Source of the DNA: Glycomyces sp. NRRL B-16210
GTDB taxonomy: Bacteria; Actinomycetota; Actinomycetes; Mycobacteriales; Micromonosporaceae
Assembly (NCBI RefSeq): GCF_000719515.1
Contig: NZ_JOGR01000001.1
Span: 310,001 to 374,000, forward strand
Reading direction: 5' to 3'
DNA length: 64,000 nucleotides
This document shows positions 24,397 to 33,178 of the stretch, one piece after another. The notes under the pieces are model-generated. The model searched no databases. It was given only the letters and a program-made list of their open reading frames with translations, and was not told the origin of the DNA. Numbering within the stretch: position 1 is the stretch's first letter; each line of letters opens with the position of its first letter. The translations under genes were made by a program, and so were the position numbers.

Positions 24397-24538
24397 CGCG
24401 GACGGGACGGGGCCGCCGAAAGCGCTCGTGGCGGGCCCCTGCGGCCCCCACTTCGGATGATCCCGTACCCGCACGCGTCGCCCGCCGGGATTAACCTGGA
24501 ACGATCCTGCAAGCCCTAGCCCCTGGAGCTGCGCCCAC

Positions 24539-27112
24539 ATGCCGGCCGATTACCTGCTCAGCGTCGACCTCGGTACCTCGCACACCGTCGCCGTCGTGGT
24601 CTGGCCCGACGGCCGGACCCGGCCGCTGCTGTTCGACGGCTCCCCGGTCATGCCCTCCGCGGTGTTCCTCGACCCGGCCGGGACGATCCACACCGGCAAG
24701 GACGCCGAGCGCCTCGCGCTCACCGCCCCCGAGCGCTTCGAGCCCAACCCCAAGCAGCGCATCAGCGACGGCACGCTCCTCCTCGGCGACCGCGAGATCC
24801 CCGTGACCGCCGCGTTCGCCGCGATCCTCACCCGCGTCGCCCGCGCCGCCATCGAGTCGGTCGGCCACCTCCCCAACGCCGTGCTCACCTGCCCGGCCGC
24901 CTGGAGCGAGCAGCGCCGCGCGGCCCTCCACGACGCGGCCGCGCAAGCGGGCTACCGCCCCGTCAAGATCCTCACCGAACCGGTCGCCGCCGCCCACTAC
25001 TACACCTCCCGCCTCGCCCAGCCGCTCGCGTCCGGCCAGGCCCTGGCCGTCTTCGACTTCGGCGGCGGCACGCTCGACATCGCCGTCCTCGAACGGCGCG
25101 CCGACGGCTCCTTCGGCGTCCTCGCCGACGGCGGCCTCCAGGACCTCGGCGGCCTCGACTTCGACGCCGCCCTCGTCGCCCACATCGGCGACACCGTCAA
25201 GCAGCGCGACCCCGACATCTGGAAGCGCCTCGAGCAGCCCAGCGGCGCCAGCGAGATGCGAAACCGCCGCGAACTGTGGGAAGAGGTCCGCGCCGCCAAG
25301 GAGATGCTCTCGCGCACCTCGGTCGCGCCCATCACCGTGCCGGACATGGCCCAGTCCCTCCACCTCACCCGCGGCGAACTCGACCAGCTCTCGCGCCCGC
25401 TCCTGTCGCGCGCGGTCGGCGAGACCCAGCGCGTCCTGGGCCTGTCGGGCCGGCGCCCCGAGCACCTCGCCGGGCTCTTCCTCGTCGGCGGCTCCAGCCG
25501 GATGCCGATGGTCTCCAAGGTCCTCCACGAGGGCCTCGGCATCGCGCCCACCGTCCTCGAACAGCCCGAACTGCCCGTCAGCGAAGGCGCCGCGCTCGCG
25601 ATGACGAGCGCCGCGCCGGTGACGCCGCCCTCGCCGATGTCCTCCCCGCCGCACTCGCCGACCGCGCCGCACCAGTCCGGGAGCCTGCCGCCGAGGACGC
25701 CCGGCTCGGACCAGACGATGCGGCTGCCGCGCCCCGCGCCGCAGGGCCCCAAGCGCCGCCTGCGCCCCAAATGGGTCGCCCTCGTGGCCGCGATCGCGGT
25801 GCTCGCCGTCGCGATCCCGCTCGGCTGGTGGTGGCTCACCAACCCCTACAAGCAGCGCCCCTTCGCCGACCGGCTCACCGAGGTCGGCGACGCCACCCCG
25901 CTCGCCCTCGAAGGCAACGGCGGCATCTACGGCGTCCGCGTCTGGGGCGACCGCACCCTCTTCGCCTACACCACCGGCTCCTCGAACCTCGACGGCGAGG
26001 AGCTCCACGTCCGCGCGGTCGACAACGCCACCGGCGAGCCGCTGTGGGACGAGGACAGGGTTTTCCTCGGCGACGGCTGGGACGAGCTCTTCTTCGTCTC
26101 CGAGGAGCTCGTCGCCTTCGCCCAGGAGGTCGACGCCTCCGGGGGCGGCTACGAGTACCGCTACTACTTCCTCGACTGGAGGACCGGGGAGACCCGCAAC
26201 ACCGTCGTCAGCCCCGCCCGCCAGGCCGCGCGCTCGGGCGACCTCCTCGTCGTCGCCCACGGCGGCAACGACTTCAAGGTCTACGACGCCGCCGGCGAGC
26301 GCGTCTCCGACTGGAGCCTCGGCGACGCCGAGGACGGGATCGCCGTCGAGGACTGGAACCTCGTCGGCACCCCCGACGACCTCGGCGACCCCTCCCGGGC
26401 CCGCAACGGCGACGGCCGGGTCTGGGCCCTCACCGGCGACAACGTCGTGCACCTCTTCGACGTCGAGTCCGGCGACACGGTCGCCGAGAAGGAGCTGGAG
26501 ACCGTCGACGACCGCTACTTCGCGTGGAACGGCCTGCTGTACGTGCTGGTGGACAAGGAGACCGGCTACGACCTCAAGGTGTACGACCTCGCGAAGGACC
26601 TCGCCGAGGTCGACCGCGAGTTCGTCGAGGCGAGCGCCGTCGTCCCCGAGGGCGTCGTGGCCTGCGGCGAGGCGCTCGTGTGCGTCGCCGAGAGCTTCGA
26701 GGACGCGGTGAACGGCTACCACTGGCGCGTCTACGACGCCGACGCCGAGAAGATCGTGCACACCTTCGACGACGGCGAGTACCGCGGTATCAGCGCGATC
26801 GGCGACCGCCTCATGGTCGAGTACTACGAGGGCGACGACGTGCGGACCCAGATCTACGACAAGGGCTTCAAGTCGGTCGGCAACAGCCTCGGCGAGTACG
26901 GCTTCACCGCCGTCGACGGCGGCAGCGCGCTCTCCTGGCCCGGGGACTCCGGTTTCAGCGCCGACACCGGCAACGTCATCGGCCTCGGCCGCGACGGCAC
27001 CCGCACCGCGCTGCGCACCGACCTCGCGGCCTTCGCCTGCGACGCCTCCGACACCCGCCTCGCGTGCATCACCGCGGAGGGCCTCCAGGTCTTCGCCATC
27101 CGCGACGAATGA
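24539..27112 (+). CDS. Membrane-tethered Hsp70 with extracellular propeller-like domain
   Basis: 857 residues. Residues 1-360 form an Hsp70/actin-fold ATPase: phosphate-1 VDLGTSHT, phosphate-2 FDFGGGTLDIAVLE, and adenosine motif LFLVGGSSRMPMV. The Hsp70 substrate-binding domain is missing. A Pro-rich linker (about 365-415) and a basic KRRLRPK stop precede one membrane segment (WVALVAAIAVLAVAIPLGWWWL, about 425-447). The last ~400 residues have repeated propeller-like strands (LDGEELHVRAVDNATGEPLWDED and similar). The positive-inside rule puts the ATPase in the cytoplasm and the propeller outside. Role unknown; a transmembrane sensor or envelope-assembly factor is inferred. No operon partner. 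Confidence 0.85.
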   Translation: MPADYLLSVDLGTSHTVAVVVWPDGRTRPLLFDGSPVMPSAVFLDPAGTIHTGKDAERLALTAPERFEPNPKQRISDGTLLLGDREIPVTAAFAAILTRVARAAIESVGHLPNAVLTCPAAWSEQRRAALHDAAAQAGYRPVKILTEPVAAAHYYTSRLAQPLASGQALAVFDFGGGTLDIAVLERRADGSFGVLADGGLQDLGGLDFDAALVAHIGDTVKQRDPDIWKRLEQPSGASEMRNRRELWEEVRAAKEMLSRTSVAPITVPDMAQSLHLTRGELDQLSRPLLSRAVGETQRVLGLSGRRPEHLAGLFLVGGSSRMPMVSKVLHEGLGIAPTVLEQPELPVSEGAALAMTSAAPVTPPSPMSSPPHSPTAPHQSGSLPPRTPGSDQTMRLPRPAPQGPKRRLRPKWVALVAAIAVLAVAIPLGWWWLTNPYKQRPFADRLTEVGDATPLALEGNGGIYGVRVWGDRTLFAYTTGSSNLDGEELHVRAVDNATGEPLWDEDRVFLGDGWDELFFVSEELVAFAQEVDASGGGYEYRYYFLDWRTGETRNTVVSPARQAARSGDLLVVAHGGNDFKVYDAAGERVSDWSLGDAEDGIAVEDWNLVGTPDDLGDPSRARNGDGRVWALTGDNVVHLFDVESGDTVAEKELETVDDRYFAWNGLLYVLVDKETGYDLKVYDLAKDLAEVDREFVEASAVVPEGVVACGEALVCVAESFEDAVNGYHWRVYDADAEKIVHTFDDGEYRGISAIGDRLMVEYYEGDDVRTQIYDKGFKSVGNSLGEYGFTAVDGGSALSWPGDSGFSADTGNVIGLGRDGTRTALRTDLAAFACDASDTRLACITAEGLQVFAIRDE

Positions 27113-27141
27113 CCCCGGCGCCCGCGCGGCGATCCGGTGCC

Positions 27142-27169
27142 TTCAGACCAGAAAGCGGCCGGTTACAAT
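27142..27169 (+). promoter_or_regulatory. Promoter of tRNA-Thr
   Basis: TTCAGA (27142-27147) and TACAAT (27164-27169) are separated by 16 nt. Transcription would start near 27176, about 26 nt before the tRNA. A hairpin, GCGCCGCC-GA-GGCGGCGC (27179-27196), lies in this leader and may mark the processing site. Confidence 0.55.
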
Positions 27170-27201
27170 CGACCCGACGCGCCGCCGAGGCGGCGCGATC
27201 G

Positions 27202-27274
27202 GCCGCTGTAGCTTTAACGGTAGAGCAACGCACTTGTAATGCGTAGGTTGCGGGTTCGAATCCTGTCAGCGGCT
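27202..27274 (+). tRNA. tRNA-Thr (anticodon TGT)
   Basis: A full cloverleaf can be drawn. Acceptor GCCGCTG pairs with CAGCGGC, discriminator T. D-arm GCTT/GAGC. Anticodon stem ACGCA/TGCGT with loop CTTGTAA, giving anticodon TGT (reads ACA). Variable loop AGGTT. T-arm GCGGG-TTCGAAT-CCTGT with two G-T pairs. CCA is not encoded. It lies just upstream of a large helicase gene. Confidence 0.95.
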
Positions 27275-27278
27275 CTCT

Positions 27279-27299
27279 TGCCCGGTCCCCGGCCGGGCA
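27279..27299 (+). terminator. Terminator of tRNA-Thr
   Basis: TGCCCGG (27279-27285) pairs with CCGGGCA (27293-27299) around a 7-nt loop, 4 nt past the tRNA. No clear T-tract follows. Confidence 0.6.
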
Positions 27300-27403
27300 T
27301 CACTCGTTCCCGCCCCGATGCGCGAGGTCCCTCCCCGGTCCGCGTCACCGTTTCGAGGCCCTGCCGCCGCGCCAGCGTGCTCGTCCAGGTGTGCGTGCGG
27401 CCG

Positions 27404-27409
27404 TACACT
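27404..27409 (+). promoter_or_regulatory. -10 box (TACACT) for the leaderless helicase mRNA
   Basis: TACACT ends 6 nt before the ATG at 27416. The hexamer and spacing are identical to those before the SDR gene at 306. Confidence 0.55.
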
Positions 27410-27415
27410 TCCGCC

Positions 27416-30112
27416 ATGACCGCCGCCCGCATCCTGGCCGCCCTCGCCGATCTCGCCCCGGTCGCGAAGCAGGCCGCATGGGGCCGCATCGGGGCGAAGG
27501 CCGCCTGGGGCGGTGACTTCGCGTCGGTCGCCGGGGCCGAAGCGCTCGCCGCGCACGACGAGCTCCACCGCGACGAGCGATCCCTGCGGCAGGGCTTCGC
27601 CGTCGTCATGGGCCGCATGGAGGTCGACGGCAAGAAGAAGCGCGTCACGGTGCCGCTCGCGACCCGCCCGATCCGCCTCGAACCCGCGCGCGGCCGGTCC
27701 GGATTCACCGTGGTCCCCGCCGGGGACCTCGCCGTGCACCCGGCGCTGGAGGCCACCGACCACGCCGCGAAGCTCGCCGCCGCGTTCGAGCCCACCGAGC
27801 CCGCTGAGGACTTCTCCTGGCTCCTCGACGCCGCCCGCGCCGCCGGGTTCCCCGTCGCCGAGGTCGTGACGCGACTGGACGGCTCCCGTGCGCCCGAACC
27901 CAAACGCGCCATCGTGCTCGCCCGGCCCGTCGTCTACGTCGCCGAGGAGCCCGAGGCCGCCCCGATCGCCCGCAGCCTCAAGGACTGGGCCGCCCGCCCC
28001 GGACTCGAGGCCACCGCCCTGGCGGCGGCCTACCTCGCCGGTCCCGAACCCGGGCCCGAGTCGACCGAGCCGCCGCGCTGCCCGCTGCCGTTGAGCCGCG
28101 AGCAGGCCGCCGCGGTGCGCCTCGCCCGCCGCCACGCGGTCACCGTCGTGACCGGCGCCCCCGGCTGCGGCAAGTCCCACACGCTCGCCGCGATCGCCCT
28201 CGACGCCGTGGCCGCCGGGCAGTCGGTGCTCATCGCGACGCAGTCGGTCCACGCCGCCGACGTCCTCGGCTCCCTCCTCTCCCGCCATCCCGGCCCGGCC
28301 CCGGTCCTGTTCGGCGACACCGAGCACCGCGGCGGACCCGACCTCGGCGAGGTGAAGTCCGGGGCCCGTGCCGCTGCCGAGCGGGACGCGCGCGCAGCCG
28401 ACGACGCCGAGGCCCACCGGGCCCGCGTCGAAGCCGCGATCACCGCCGGGCTCGACCTGGAGCGCCGTCGCCTGCGGGCCCAGGACGCCCCGGTGTTCCT
28501 CCTCGACGACTTCCCGCTGCTCCGCGACGCCGACCTCGACGCCGTCGAAGCCCTCGCCGCCCGAGCCGAAACCGAAGGCGGCGGCCCGTGGCGGCAGTGG
28601 CGCAGACGCCGCGCCCGCGCCCGCCTCACCGCCGCGACCGGCGCCGAAGGCACCCCAGGGGCGCTGCGCCGAGCCGTCGAGGTCGCCCGCGACCTCCAGG
28701 CCGCCGCCTCGCTCGCCGCCTCCGGCGGCCTCGACCTCGCCCCGATGTGGCGCGCCCTCGAAGCGGCCGACCACGAAGCGGCCCAAGCGGTCGGCACCGC
28801 CCTGCGCACCCGCGCCGCCGGAGCGGGCCGCCGCGGCGCCCGCCGGGCCCTCGCCTCGCTCGAACTCGCCCTGCGCACCGGCGGGCGATCCGACCGCGGC
28901 CGCGCGCTCGCGGCCGTCGACCCCGCCGACCTCTTCGAGGCCGCACCGCTGTGGATCGGCACCGTCGCCGACGCCGAAGCGGTCCTCCCGCCGCTCGCGG
29001 GACTGTTCGACCTCGTGATCCTCGACGAGGCCAGCCACATCAACCAGCTCCGCGCCGCCCCCGTCCTCGCCCGCGCCCGCCGCGCCGTCGTCGCCGGCGA
29101 CCCCCGGCAGCTGCGGTTCGTGTCCTTCGCCGCCGACGACCGCCTCCACGAGGTCCTCGACCGGCACGGCCTGCGCGAACGCGAGACCCAGCTCGACACC
29201 GGCCGCGTCAGCGCCTACGACCTCGCCCGCGGCGCCGGGCCCGCCGTCGAGCTCACCGAGCACCACCGCGGCGTGCCCCACCTCATCGGCTTCTCCGCGG
29301 CCCGCTTCTACGGCGGCCGCGTCGCGCCCGTCACCACCCACCCGCGCAACCACGACGCCGACGCGATCACCGTCCACCGCGTGGACGCGAAGCGCGCCGA
29401 CGCGGCGGGCCTCATCCCCGCCGAGGTCGACCGCGCCGTCGACCTCCTCGCCGAACTCGTCGAACGCGGCGAGCGGGGCCTTGCCGTCCTGTCGCCCTTC
29501 CGCGCCCAGGCCGAGGCGATCGAGGCGGCCATCGTGCGCCGCTTCGACCTCGGCACCCTCCGCGAGCGGCGCATCCGCTCGGGCACCGTCCACGCCTTCC
29601 AAGGCAGCGAGGCCCCGACCGTCATCGCGGCCCTCGGCGCCGCCGACGGCGACCCCGCCGGACGCCGGCGGTTCCTGGCCGGACCGAACCTGTTCAACGT
29701 CATGGTCACCCGCGCCCGCGAGCACCTGCACCTCGTCACCGCCCTCGGCGAACCCTCAGGTCTCGTCGGCGACTTCCTCGCCTACGCCGACCGCCCGCCG
29801 CGCTCCCCCGAAGGCGGCGGCGACGCCGGGACCTGGGCCGGCGCGGTCGCGGCGGCGCTGGCCGGGAGCGAGGCGACCGTGCGCCTGGACTACCCCGTCG
29901 GGCACTGGAGCGTCGACCTCGTCCTCGGCGACGGCGAGGAAGCCGCCGGCGTCATCTGCGGGGTCCACCCCGAAGGGCCCGAAGCGCACCTGGCCCGCCA
30001 CCGCGCCCTGCGCCAAGCCGGATGGCGCCTCGCCGACGCCTTCCCCTCGTCCTACGCCGACGACCCCTCCCGCGCCGCCGTCGCCCTCCTCGCCGACCTC
30101 GGGCGCCGGTGA
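27416..30112 (+). CDS. SF1 (UPF1-like) helicase with degenerate nuclease-like C-terminus
   Basis: 898 residues; the ATG at 27416 is chosen for its -10 box. An N-terminal ~270-residue region of unknown fold precedes the helicase motifs: Walker A VVTGAPGCGKSHT, a long insertion (about 340-520, Ala/Arg-rich and probably helical), DEAS box VILDEASHINQ, motif III VVAGDPRQLRF, motif IV-like AVLSPFRAQAEAIE, motif V RSGTVHAFQGSEA and motif VI NVMVTRAREHLHLV. The last ~70 residues (YPVGHWSVDLVLGDG...GVHPEG...HRALRQAGWRLADAF) resemble the Vsr-like PD-(D/E)XK domains found at the end of such helicases, but the E-x-K position looks lost. A DNA or RNA helicase in repair or defence is inferred. Confidence 0.85.
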   Translation: MTAARILAALADLAPVAKQAAWGRIGAKAAWGGDFASVAGAEALAAHDELHRDERSLRQGFAVVMGRMEVDGKKKRVTVPLATRPIRLEPARGRSGFTVVPAGDLAVHPALEATDHAAKLAAAFEPTEPAEDFSWLLDAARAAGFPVAEVVTRLDGSRAPEPKRAIVLARPVVYVAEEPEAAPIARSLKDWAARPGLEATALAAAYLAGPEPGPESTEPPRCPLPLSREQAAAVRLARRHAVTVVTGAPGCGKSHTLAAIALDAVAAGQSVLIATQSVHAADVLGSLLSRHPGPAPVLFGDTEHRGGPDLGEVKSGARAAAERDARAADDAEAHRARVEAAITAGLDLERRRLRAQDAPVFLLDDFPLLRDADLDAVEALAARAETEGGGPWRQWRRRRARARLTAATGAEGTPGALRRAVEVARDLQAAASLAASGGLDLAPMWRALEAADHEAAQAVGTALRTRAAGAGRRGARRALASLELALRTGGRSDRGRALAAVDPADLFEAAPLWIGTVADAEAVLPPLAGLFDLVILDEASHINQLRAAPVLARARRAVVAGDPRQLRFVSFAADDRLHEVLDRHGLRERETQLDTGRVSAYDLARGAGPAVELTEHHRGVPHLIGFSAARFYGGRVAPVTTHPRNHDADAITVHRVDAKRADAAGLIPAEVDRAVDLLAELVERGERGLAVLSPFRAQAEAIEAAIVRRFDLGTLRERRIRSGTVHAFQGSEAPTVIAALGAADGDPAGRRRFLAGPNLFNVMVTRAREHLHLVTALGEPSGLVGDFLAYADRPPRSPEGGGDAGTWAGAVAAALAGSEATVRLDYPVGHWSVDLVLGDGEEAAGVICGVHPEGPEAHLARHRALRQAGWRLADAFPSSYADDPSRAAVALLADLGRR

Positions 30113-30298
30113 TCTTCACCATGCGGCCTGGACCCCGATTTCCCGGACCCCGCGAAACCCCAGCTCAACGGCCCGAATGCGGTTTCGGTCACCGCGTCCG
30201 CCGTCTCAGTAGTTGAACCTTCCCCATATGGTCGCCGCTGTACTCAGGTGCACCGTCCGATCCGATGAGCGGTGCCGCACAGAAAGCAGCACATCAAC

Positions 30299-31000
30299 GT
30301 GAACTCCGAGACCTCCGGTCCCCTCCGCCGCCTCCTCGCCGTCAGCGCCGCGGGCCTCGCCGGCGCCGTCGCCCTCACCGGTTGCAGCCTCCTCAGCGGC
30401 TCGACCGACGACTCCACCGACGGCAACGACGTCAGCGAGGAGCAGTTCGACGCCGCCGCCGACGCCTCCGCGGGCGACTGCCTGCCGTTCGAGATCCTCG
30501 GGACCGACCAGGACACCTTCGCGATCGACTGCGGCGGCGAGGACGCCTTCTGGTCGATCACCGAGATCGTCGCCGACCCCGGCATCACCACCGCCGGCGG
30601 CACCATCACCGACGACCAGCAGATCTTCGACGTCTGCGGCGAGGAGATCGGCGCGTTCCTGCCCGGCAAGCCCTGGACCGAGTGGAACATGATCTACGAC
30701 CAGGGCACCGGCGAGGTCGACTACCTCTTCTGCGTCGAGGCCCTCGACAAGCCCGACGCCGACGAGAAGACCCCGGCCGTCCCCGAGGCCGGCGAGTGCA
30801 TCTCCAGCGCCGACACCGCCTGGTACACCCTGCCCTGCGAGGCGGCCCTGGCCGACACCACCGTGACCCACACGGTCGCCTTCGACACCGCCGACTGGGC
30901 GGCCCCCGACGTCGAGACCGCCGTCGCCGAGTGCGCCGGCGTCTACTACGAGCTGACCGACCAGTTCAACCGCGTCAACGGCGTCGTCTGCACCGACTAG
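30299..31000 (+). CDS. Lipoprotein with repeated Gly-[Asp/Glu]-Cys motifs
   Basis: 233 residues from the GTG at 30299; a GTG at 30272 is an alternative, and neither has a good ribosome binding site. Signal peptide (LRRLLAVSAAGLAGAVAL) with lipobox LTGC. The mature part appears to hold two similar halves, each starting AGDC or AGEC and followed by a second Cys (FAIDCGG; YTLPCEA), resembling the Cys-paired repeats of actinobacterial LppU/septum-formation-type lipoproteins. Likely disulfide-bonded and extracytoplasmic. A strong terminator follows, so it is probably monocistronic. Confidence 0.72.
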   Translation: MNSETSGPLRRLLAVSAAGLAGAVALTGCSLLSGSTDDSTDGNDVSEEQFDAAADASAGDCLPFEILGTDQDTFAIDCGGEDAFWSITEIVADPGITTAGGTITDDQQIFDVCGEEIGAFLPGKPWTEWNMIYDQGTGEVDYLFCVEALDKPDADEKTPAVPEAGECISSADTAWYTLPCEAALADTTVTHTVAFDTADWAAPDVETAVAECAGVYYELTDQFNRVNGVVCTD

Positions 31001-31016
31001 CCGACCGCGAGCACTC

Positions 31017-31044
31017 GGCCCCGGGGCGGTGCCCCGGGGCCTTT
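31017..31044 (+). terminator. Terminator after the LppU-like lipoprotein
   Basis: GGCCCCGGGGC (31017-31027) and GCCCCGGGGCC (31031-31041) form an 11-bp perfect stem with loop GGT, followed by TTT. It begins 16 nt past the stop. Confidence 0.82.
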
Positions 31045-31198
31045 CGCGACCCCGGGACCCGGCCGTCCCGACCGGACCGTCCGCGACCGGACACGCCCCG
31101 AAACGGAACCGGCGGCACGGGGGCATGGGACTGGTCACAAGTCGGGTCAATTGGGTGCTCCGGACACTTGCGACACACTCGGGCGGCGGCGAAACACC

Positions 31199-31299
31199 TG
31201 CGTAACACGCATGTTCGGACCGAAGTATTTCCGCGGCCCGCGTTGACTCGGAGCTGTGTCGGACGCTACAGTGCTTCACTAAATACTCTTCCGAGTGAA
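31199..31299. promoter_or_regulatory. Upstream region of the DUF4272 gene with two inverted repeats
   Basis: TGCGTAACACGCA (31199-31211) is a 5-3-5 palindrome. TTCACT (31275-31280) and AGTGAA (31294-31299) form an outer repeat around ACTC-TTCC-GAGT. Both lie in the AT-richer part of the 344-nt gap before the ATG at 31345 and could be operator sites. Nothing else is seen in 31045-31344. Confidence 0.35.
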
Positions 31300-31344
31300 T
31301 GCGCACTCGCCCCCACAGGTGAACCCCAAGTGGTAGGGAGCCAT

Positions 31345-32010
31345 ATGCCGACGGTGATCTCAGACCCCCGGAGCGTCCGACTGCGTACAGTGGACGGACT
31401 CAGTGCCCTCGGCATCCCAGCGCCCCCCGCGCAGTTCCCCCTGCCCTTCCCCTCCGGCAAGCTCCCGCGCCTGCGCGCCCGCGGCCACGTCGAGGCCCGC
31501 GCCGCCATCCTCAACATCGTCCAGGCCCGCGTCTTCGACATGCCCGAGGAGCTCGCGATGCGCTGGCTCCTGGACGCGCACGTGCTCGACCACCTCACCC
31601 CGGACGAATGGGGCTTCATCGCCTGCGGCCGAGGGGAGCGCGCCCGCTACGCCGACCAGCTCGAAAGCCTCTACACCGTCTCCTGGCTCCTGGGGCTGGT
31701 CGACCACCTCGACCCCGGGGTGCCCTGCACCGAGGAGCTGCCCGAGCTGCTCCCGGACCTGCGCCGCCCGGAGTCCTTCGGGGCCTGGCGCGACCGCCAG
31801 CTCACCCCGACCCGCGACGCCGGGGTCGTCGCCGAGATGCTCGACCTCTACTACTGCCTCGACTGGCTCTGCGACCAGGCCCGCAAGGCCGGCCAGGCCC
31901 CGCCGCGCGGCGTGGACGACAACCTCGTGTGGCACCGGCGCTGGGCCCTGGAATGGGCCGTGGTCTTCGCCGAGGAGCGCCCCGTCCACTGGGACGAGGT
32001 CCGCCTGTAG
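31345..32010 (+). CDS. DUF4272 family protein
   Basis: 221 residues; the ATG has GGGAG 4 nt upstream. Block 1 (ARAAILNIVQARVFDMPEELAMRWLLDAHVLDHLTPDEWGF), SLYTVSWLLGLVDHLDPG, the middle DLYYCLDWLCDQAR and the final VDDNLVWHRRWALEWAV match the conserved blocks of DUF4272, a helical cytoplasmic domain of unknown function common in actinobacteria. There is no signal peptide. It precedes adenosine deaminase by 54 nt, but that gene has its own -10 box, so co-transcription is uncertain. Confidence 0.75.
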   Translation: MPTVISDPRSVRLRTVDGLSALGIPAPPAQFPLPFPSGKLPRLRARGHVEARAAILNIVQARVFDMPEELAMRWLLDAHVLDHLTPDEWGFIACGRGERARYADQLESLYTVSWLLGLVDHLDPGVPCTEELPELLPDLRRPESFGAWRDRQLTPTRDAGVVAEMLDLYYCLDWLCDQARKAGQAPPRGVDDNLVWHRRWALEWAVVFAEERPVHWDEVRL

Positions 32011-32052
32011 GGACGGGCCCGGCTGTGAGGCGCACCCGCGAAACCGCCTGAC

Positions 32053-32058
32053 TATATT
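32053..32058 (+). promoter_or_regulatory. -10 box (TATATT) for leaderless adenosine deaminase mRNA
   Basis: TATATT, a near-consensus -10 box, ends 6 nt before the ATG at 32065, with CATGGG between and no ribosome binding site. Confidence 0.62.
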
Positions 32059-32064
32059 CATGGG

Positions 32065-33168
32065 ATGAATCCGAAGGCTCTTTCGCACGAACAGCTCCGC
32101 GCGGCCCCGAAGGTCGTGCTCCACGAGCACCTCGACGGCGGCCTGCGCCCGCAGACGCTCATCGAGATCGCCGACGAGATCGGCCACACGCTGCCCGCCA
32201 CCGAGCCCGACGCGCTCGCCGACTGGTTCTTCGAGGCCGCCGACTCCGGCACCCTGGAGCGGTACCTGGAGACCTTCGCGCACACCATCGCCGTCTCCCA
32301 GCAGGCCGACCACTGCTACCGGATCGCCGCCGAGGCCGCCCAGGACCTCGCCGCCGACGGCGTGGTCTACGCCGAGGTCCGCTACGCCCCCGAGCAGCAG
32401 CTCCTCGGCGGCCTCAGCCTCGAAGGGGTCGTCGAGGCCACCCTCGCCGGCTTCGAGGAGGGCGAGCGCCTCGCCGAGAAGGCCGGGCACCCGATCAAGG
32501 TCCGCACCCTCCTGTGCGGGATGCGCCACGCCGACCGGACCCTGGAGATCGCCAAGCTCGCGGTCGCCTACCGCGACAAGGGCGTCGTCGGCTTCGACAT
32601 CGCCGGCGGCGAGATCGGCAACCCCGCCGAACGCCACATCGAGGCCTTCGACTACCTGCGCCGCGAGTCGATGCCGTTCACCATCCACGCCGGGGAGTCC
32701 TGCGGCCCCGAGTCCATCTGGGGCGCCGTCGCCGTCTGCGGCGCGAACCGGATCGGCCACGGCGTCCAGCTCATCAAGGACATCGACCTCACCGGCGACG
32801 AGGCGAAGCTCTCCAACCTCGCCCACTACATCCGCGACCGGCGCATCGCCCTCGAGATCGCCCCCTCCTCCAACCTCCAGACCGAAGGGGCCGAATCGAT
32901 CGAGACGCACCCGATCAAGGCCCTCTACGACCTGGGCTTCCGCGTCACGGTCAACAACGACAACCGCCTGATGAGCCGCACCGATACCTCCCGGGAGTTC
33001 CAACTGCTCTCCGAGACGTTCGGCTGGGGCTGGGCGGAGGTCGAGCGCTGCACCGAGAACGCCGTCCGCGCCTCCTTCCTGCACCTGCCCGAGCGCCGCC
33101 GCCTCCTCGAAGAGGTCGTCCGCCCCGGTTACGCGGCGCTCGAAGGAACCGAAACGAACCCTGAGTAA
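32065..33168 (+). CDS. add: Adenosine deaminase
   Basis: 367 residues. Zinc hydrolase converting adenosine and deoxyadenosine to inosine in purine salvage. Metal ligands are in VVLHEHLDGGL (H-x-H) and TIHAGES; GHGVQL and EIAPSSNLQT are substrate-side motifs; the catalytic Asp pair is in VTVNNDNRLMSRT. The sequence fits the usual actinobacterial adenosine deaminase. It lies 10 nt from an amidohydrolase gene, whose -10 box overlaps this gene's stop codon. Confidence 0.93.
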   Translation: MNPKALSHEQLRAAPKVVLHEHLDGGLRPQTLIEIADEIGHTLPATEPDALADWFFEAADSGTLERYLETFAHTIAVSQQADHCYRIAAEAAQDLAADGVVYAEVRYAPEQQLLGGLSLEGVVEATLAGFEEGERLAEKAGHPIKVRTLLCGMRHADRTLEIAKLAVAYRDKGVVGFDIAGGEIGNPAERHIEAFDYLRRESMPFTIHAGESCGPESIWGAVAVCGANRIGHGVQLIKDIDLTGDEAKLSNLAHYIRDRRIALEIAPSSNLQTEGAESIETHPIKALYDLGFRVTVNNDNRLMSRTDTSREFQLLSETFGWGWAEVERCTENAVRASFLHLPERRRLLEEVVRPGYAALEGTETNPE

Positions 33169-33171
33169 GCT
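33166..33171 (+). promoter_or_regulatory. -10 box (TAAGCT) overlapping the add stop codon
   Basis: The TAA stop codon of adenosine deaminase is also the first half of TAAGCT, which ends 7 nt before the amidohydrolase ATG. The intergenic space is thus a promoter rather than a simple operon junction. Confidence 0.5.
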
Positions 33172-33178
33172 CAGGGAC

